This document shows, piece after piece, positions 24,998-26,400 of a stretch of 26,400 bases of DNA. Under the pieces are notes generated by a model. The model ran no database searches. It saw nothing but the letters and a program-made list of their open reading frames with translations, and was not told the DNA's origin. The stretch's first letter is position 1. Each line of letters starts with the position of its first letter. Source of the stretch: Syntrophomonadaceae bacterium. GTDB lineage: Bacteria; Bacillota; Dethiobacteria; DTU022. The DNA is taken from assembly GCA_007130585.1 (NCBI GenBank), contig SLSE01000092.1, positions 1 to 26,400 of the forward strand, in the 5' to 3' direction. Both the position numbers and the translations under genes were made by a program.

Positions 24998-25838
24998 AGC
25001 TGAAGATTACCTGGCCGGCGAAATTGCCTGGTGCCCGGGCTGCGGCAACTTTTCTATCCGTGAGACCCTGTCTGAAGCCCTGGCTGAACTGGAACTGGCG
25101 CCGCATGATATACTGATCTGTTCCGGGATTGGACAGGCGGCCAAGATAGCCCACTATATTAACGCTAACGGCTTTAACGGCCTGCACGGCAGAGCGCTTC
25201 CTCCCGCCCTTGGCGCCCGTGTCGCCAATAAAAACCTGAAAGTTATAGTCGAGTCGGGCGACGGAGACAGCTATGGCGAAGGGGGTAACCACCTGATCCA
25301 TAATATCCGCCGCAACCCTGATATTGCCCACTTTGTACACAATAACCAGATTTACGGGCTGACCAAGGGGCAGGCCAGCCCGACCAGCGATCAGGGCATG
25401 GAAACAGGCGTCCAGGTAGAGGGAGTTTCCGTCCCTCCTCTTAACCCGCTTTCCCTGGCCCTGGCCCTCAATGCCGGCTTTGTGGCCCGCTGTTTTACGG
25501 GGGAAAAGGAACACCTCAGGGAAACAATGAAAGCGGCAATTAACTTTGAAGGGTATGCCCTGGTCGATATCCTGCAGCCCTGCCCGTCATTTAACAAGGT
25601 CAACACGCACGGTTGGTACAAAAACAGGGTTTACTTCCCGGAGATTGAAGACCCGCAGGACTGGTCAGCGGCAATGGAGCTTTCCCGCCAGTGGGGCGAT
25701 AAAATACCCCTGGGCATTTTTTATAACAAGCCCCGGTCCACCTTTGAAGCATCTCTCGGGGCCCTGGAGGGCGAACCCCTTGCTTTCAGATCATTCGATC
25801 CTCAATCTGTTGCCGGCGCCCAGGATGAATTCTTTTAA
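24990..25838 (+). CDS. 2-oxoacid:ferredoxin oxidoreductase, beta subunit (KorB-like)
   Basis: A 282-residue beta subunit that binds thiamine diphosphate and one [4Fe-4S] cluster. WCPGCGN gives Cys15 and Cys18; Cys44 (LICSGIG) and Cys198 (QPCPSFN) complete the four ligands seen in two-subunit members. GDGD (90-93) through NN (118-119) is the thiamine diphosphate motif. ATG at 24990 is preferred, with GGAGG (24976-24980) nine bases upstream. No separate ferredoxin-like delta subunit is encoded here, as expected for two-subunit enzymes. It could handle the 2-oxoglutarate produced from histidine via glutamate, by inference only. Confidence 0.92.
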   Translation: MYKAEDYLAGEIAWCPGCGNFSIRETLSEALAELELAPHDILICSGIGQAAKIAHYINANGFNGLHGRALPPALGARVANKNLKVIVESGDGDSYGEGGNHLIHNIRRNPDIAHFVHNNQIYGLTKGQASPTSDQGMETGVQVEGVSVPPLNPLSLALALNAGFVARCFTGEKEHLRETMKAAINFEGYALVDILQPCPSFNKVNTHGWYKNRVYFPEIEDPQDWSAAMELSRQWGDKIPLGIFYNKPRSTFEASLGALEGEPLAFRSFDPQSVAGAQDEFF

Positions 25839-25852
25839 GGGTGGTTTTAACA

Positions 25853-26128
25853 GTGAACAGTACTAAAAACGGCGGAGAACATCTCTGCCGGAAGTGCTCA
25901 AAAAAAGTTTTGCCTGAAGAAGTTGTTTTTCACGGAATCAGGGAGGGCTATTCAGCGGCCTATTTCCCTCTTTTTCACTTTGAAAAAGTGCCGCTGTGCC
26001 CCGCCTGTCTTACCCGCCAGCGCAAAACAGACTTTTTTGAGAAGGGGCTGGCTGTTGTTGCCCTGGCAATAGTGGGATACTTTATGATCATCGGCTTTGT
26101 GGCCCTGTTCGGATCATCAGGACTATAA
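25853..26128 (+). CDS. Small zinc-ribbon protein with C-terminal membrane anchor
   Basis: A 91-residue protein I do not recognise. GTG at 25853 is chosen with AAGGGTGG eight bases upstream. The N-terminal half has CRKC (about 12-15) and CPAC (about 49-52), a pair of CxxC knuckles that could bind one zinc ion. The C-terminal 25 residues (VVALAIVGYFMIIGFVALFG) form a single membrane helix with a very short outside tail, suggesting a cytosol-facing tail-anchored protein. It begins 14 bases after the beta-subunit gene and is probably co-transcribed, but no functional link is shown. Confidence 0.65.
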   Translation: MNSTKNGGEHLCRKCSKKVLPEEVVFHGIREGYSAAYFPLFHFEKVPLCPACLTRQRKTDFFEKGLAVVALAIVGYFMIIGFVALFGSSGL

Positions 26129-26142
26129 TTGCGGAGGTACAG

Positions 26143-26334
26143 ATGTTTTTCATAAAAACATTCGGGAACAAAACAGTAAAGGAACTGCGAAAAAAACAGG
26201 GGCTTACAGCACAGGAACTATCATACATTGTTAAAGTAAACAGCGGATTAATCAGGAAGATCGATCATTTCAAAATAAAAAATGTTCCAGAACCCCTGAA
26301 AAGTAAAATCGAGCCGGTTTTGAGAGGCCGTTAG
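26143..26334 (+). CDS. Mini helix-turn-helix protein (possible XRE-like)
   Basis: A 63-residue basic protein starting at ATG 26143 with GCGGAGG upstream. Residues about 12-40 (VKELRKKQGLTAQELSYIVKVNSGLIRKID) look like a Cro/C1-type helix-turn-helix: LRKKQGLTAQELS fits helices 1-2 and VNSGLIRKID a recognition helix. It is shorter than complete XRE regulators and has no effector domain. It may be a small DNA-binding protein or an adaptor. The remaining 66 bases of the window contain only an AT-rich stretch and a GAGGTG motif at the edge, perhaps the ribosome-binding site of the next gene. Confidence 0.6.
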   Translation: MFFIKTFGNKTVKELRKKQGLTAQELSYIVKVNSGLIRKIDHFKIKNVPEPLKSKIEPVLRGR

Positions 26335-26400
26335 CAGGCAGGAAAAAATTAAATTATGTTGAATTTACAATTAATGCAGAACATTCGAAAAGAGGTGCCG

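Overview
The window reads as part of the chromosome of an anaerobic, Clostridia-type Firmicute with a moderately GC-rich genome. Evidence is the Firmicute-specific regulator HutP, frequent TTG/GTG starts behind strong GGAGG ribosome-binding sites, ferredoxin-type 2-oxoacid oxidoreductase genes, four MttB-family methyltransferases and one UGA-interrupted gene that looks like a true selenoprotein. Every convincing gene is on the + strand and no intergenic gap exceeds 300 bases. I see no tRNA, rRNA, CRISPR array or insertion sequence.

Region 1 (1-3020): the 3' part of a histidine ammonia-lyase gene (hutH), a very short possible leader ORF, hutP, and a first MttB-family methyltransferase without pyrrolysine. 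Region 2 (3202-8807): a complete dipeptide/oligopeptide-type ABC transporter: lipoprotein binding protein, DppC-like permease, a single polypeptide carrying both ATPases, and a DppB-like permease. Region 3 (8817-18479): a MmgE/PrpD-family protein, a second MttB homologue, a three-subunit molybdenum hydroxylase of the xanthine dehydrogenase family (molybdopterin, FAD and 2x[2Fe-2S] subunits in overlapping genes), and a tandem pair of MttB homologues. Region 4 (18680-21807): an FchA-type formimino-THF cyclodeaminase / methenyl-THF cyclohydrolase, an alpha/beta hydrolase, a CBS-pair protein and an OFA-type MFS transporter.

Region 5 (22035-23252): a membrane thioredoxin-CcdA fusion whose active-site cysteine codon is replaced by in-frame TGA. 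The reading frame continues on both sides, and a 13-bp stem begins two bases after the TGA, so it is most simply read as a selenocysteine protein (U-x-x-C). Region 6 (23291-26334): a two-gene 2-oxoacid:ferredoxin oxidoreductase (gamma-alpha fusion plus beta), a small zinc-ribbon membrane protein and a mini helix-turn-helix protein.

As a working model (inference), regions 1-4 form a catabolic island for methylated nitrogen compounds. The ABC transporter imports the substrate, and MttB-like enzymes pass methyl groups to a corrinoid protein encoded elsewhere. The molybdenum hydroxylase and the PrpD-like protein process the demethylated carbon skeleton, and FchA feeds tetrahydrofolate one-carbon units. 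HutH, HutP and FchA next to MttB proteins raise the possibility of a histidine-derived betaine as substrate, but the substrate cannot be read from sequence alone.
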